Origin: Candidatus Propionivibrio dominans
GTDB taxonomy: Bacteria; Pseudomonadota; Gammaproteobacteria; Burkholderiales; Rhodocyclaceae
Assembly: GCA_016709335.1 (NCBI GenBank)
Contig: JADJNC010000003.1
Coordinates: 124,001 to 188,000 of the forward strand
DNA: 64,000 nt
Reading direction: 5' to 3'
Shown piece by piece: positions 63,733 to 64,000 of the stretch. Position numbers and translations under genes: made by a program. Positions within the stretch are counted from its first letter, which is position 1. Each line of letters opens with the position of its first letter. The notes beneath the pieces were generated by a model that had not been told where the DNA came from, did no database searches, and saw only the letters and a list, made by a program, of their open reading frames with translations.

Positions 63733-63882
63733 ATGGCCGAAAATGACGATGACGATGTCCCGTTCATGCAGAAGCTTCTGGATAACAACTTCTTGCTACT
63801 GTTTTTGGGTGTTGCCTCACCTGGGCTCCTCTACATTTTGTGGGGCATCATCGACATCATGAACGTCCCGTTAGCCAAGTAA
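63733..63882 (+). CDS. 49-residue single-span membrane protein at head of heme-copper operon
   Basis: GGAGGGTAGG precedes the ATG. The protein starts MAENDDDDVPFMQKLLDN, with a very acidic N-terminus, then one hydrophobic helix (about residues 20-40) and a short tail ending NVPLAK. It is below most length cut-offs. Its stop is 28 bases before a subunit-II-like gene, so it is probably a small extra subunit of that heme-copper complex, comparable to the small subunits that precede some oxidases and NO reductases. I cannot name the family with certainty. Confidence 0.75.
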   Translation: MAENDDDDVPFMQKLLDNNFLLLFLGVASPGLLYILWGIIDIMNVPLAK

Positions 63883-63910
63883 GCCGTTCAGTCATCTCTG
63901 GGAGAATCTA

Positions 63911-64000
63911 ATGAGTGCAATTCTGCCGCCCTCAAATCGGCTCTGGTGGAAACAGCCCATCGACAAGGTCGAGTGGGCATGGATTGGTATCGCGTTTGTA
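63911..64000 (+). CDS. Heme-copper oxidase subunit II-like protein, 5' end only
   Basis: Thirty codons from an ATG with GGGAGA upstream: MSAILPPSNRLWWKQPIDKV then EWAWIGIAFV at the edge. The short polar lead with a tryptophan pair followed by the start of a membrane helix is like subunit II of ba3-type or NO-reductase-like members of the heme-copper superfamily. The CuA domain, if any, is outside the window, so the assignment rests on the N-terminus, the small upstream subunit and the surrounding SCO/PCuAC/CtaA/NnrS/NsrR genes. Confidence 0.55.
   Translation, partial: MSAILPPSNRLWWKQPIDKVEWAWIGIAFV

Overview
The window looks like a chromosomal segment of a denitrifying betaproteobacterium, most likely Rhodocyclales (Dechloromonas/Azonexus/Thauera/Accumulibacter-like). 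I infer this from gene content, not from a marker gene: KorAB-type 2-oxoacid:ferredoxin oxidoreductase with GltD/NfnA-like flavoproteins, a complete assimilatory nitrate locus, a heme d1 cluster with a fused NirD-NirL, NnrS/NsrR/CcoG, and a heme-copper oxidase-like operon starting at the right edge. Intergenic spaces carry dispersed palindromic repeats of at least three families.

Layout. 0-7 kb (minus strand): an electron-transfer operon, NfnA-like, GltD-like, KorA, KorB, then a hypothetical protein cut by the edge. 7-17 kb (minus strand): housekeeping genes (prfC, yaiI, AI-2E exporter, HI0933-type flavoprotein, murI, SGNH hydrolase, class I fumarase with a frameshift), spaced by repeats. 17-25 kb (plus strand): acs, a cNMP/CBS/DUF294 signalling protein, a DnaQ-like exonuclease, a large Na+:solute symporter with its small subunit and an unknown membrane protein, ending in tRNA-Ser(GGA). 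25-32.5 kb: an accessory patch with a truncated molybdoenzyme Fe-S subunit next to the tRNA, a small sulfur-related cluster (DsrE, methyltransferase, transsulfuration enzyme, ArsR-rhodanese), remnants of a KfrA-like gene and a winged-helix gene, and a first nnrS copy carrying the tail of a lost ccoG copy. 32.5-43.3 kb (minus strand): nitrate assimilation, in transcription order GAF protein, nasT, a leader with a terminator, nrtA, nrtB, nrtD, nirB, nirD, nasA; nrtA and nrtD each hold a one-base frameshift. 43.3-47 kb: degraded DNA, a broken moaA, then moaE-mobB-mobA. 47-54.6 kb: an ilvD fragment, a small cytochrome c, an ISAs1-type transposase remnant, and heme d1 genes (nirF-nirDL on plus; nirC-nirJ-nirN on minus). 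54.6-59 kb: SUMT (nirE/cobA), SCO, DUF1318-like and PCuAC proteins, and two tandem CtaA/COX15 proteins. 59.6-64 kb: nnrS copy 2, ccoG (frameshift), a divergent nsrR with a palindromic operator, a hemerythrin-like protein, then a 49-residue membrane protein and the start of an oxidase-subunit-II-like gene behind a perfect FNR/DNR-type box.

How it fits together. The right third is a nitrite/NO respiration region: siroheme methylation and d1 maturation for a cd1 nitrite reductase (nirS itself is not in the window), NO defence (NsrR, NnrS, hemerythrin), and copper and heme A supply (SCO, PCuAC, CtaA) next to a heme-copper enzyme that may be a CuA-type NO reductase. Molybdenum cofactor genes serve NasA and possibly a lost type II DMSO-reductase-family enzyme. 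Four genes (fumarase, nrtD, nrtA, ccoG) are each broken by a single-base length change in or beside a homopolymer, so read or assembly error is a serious alternative to real decay.
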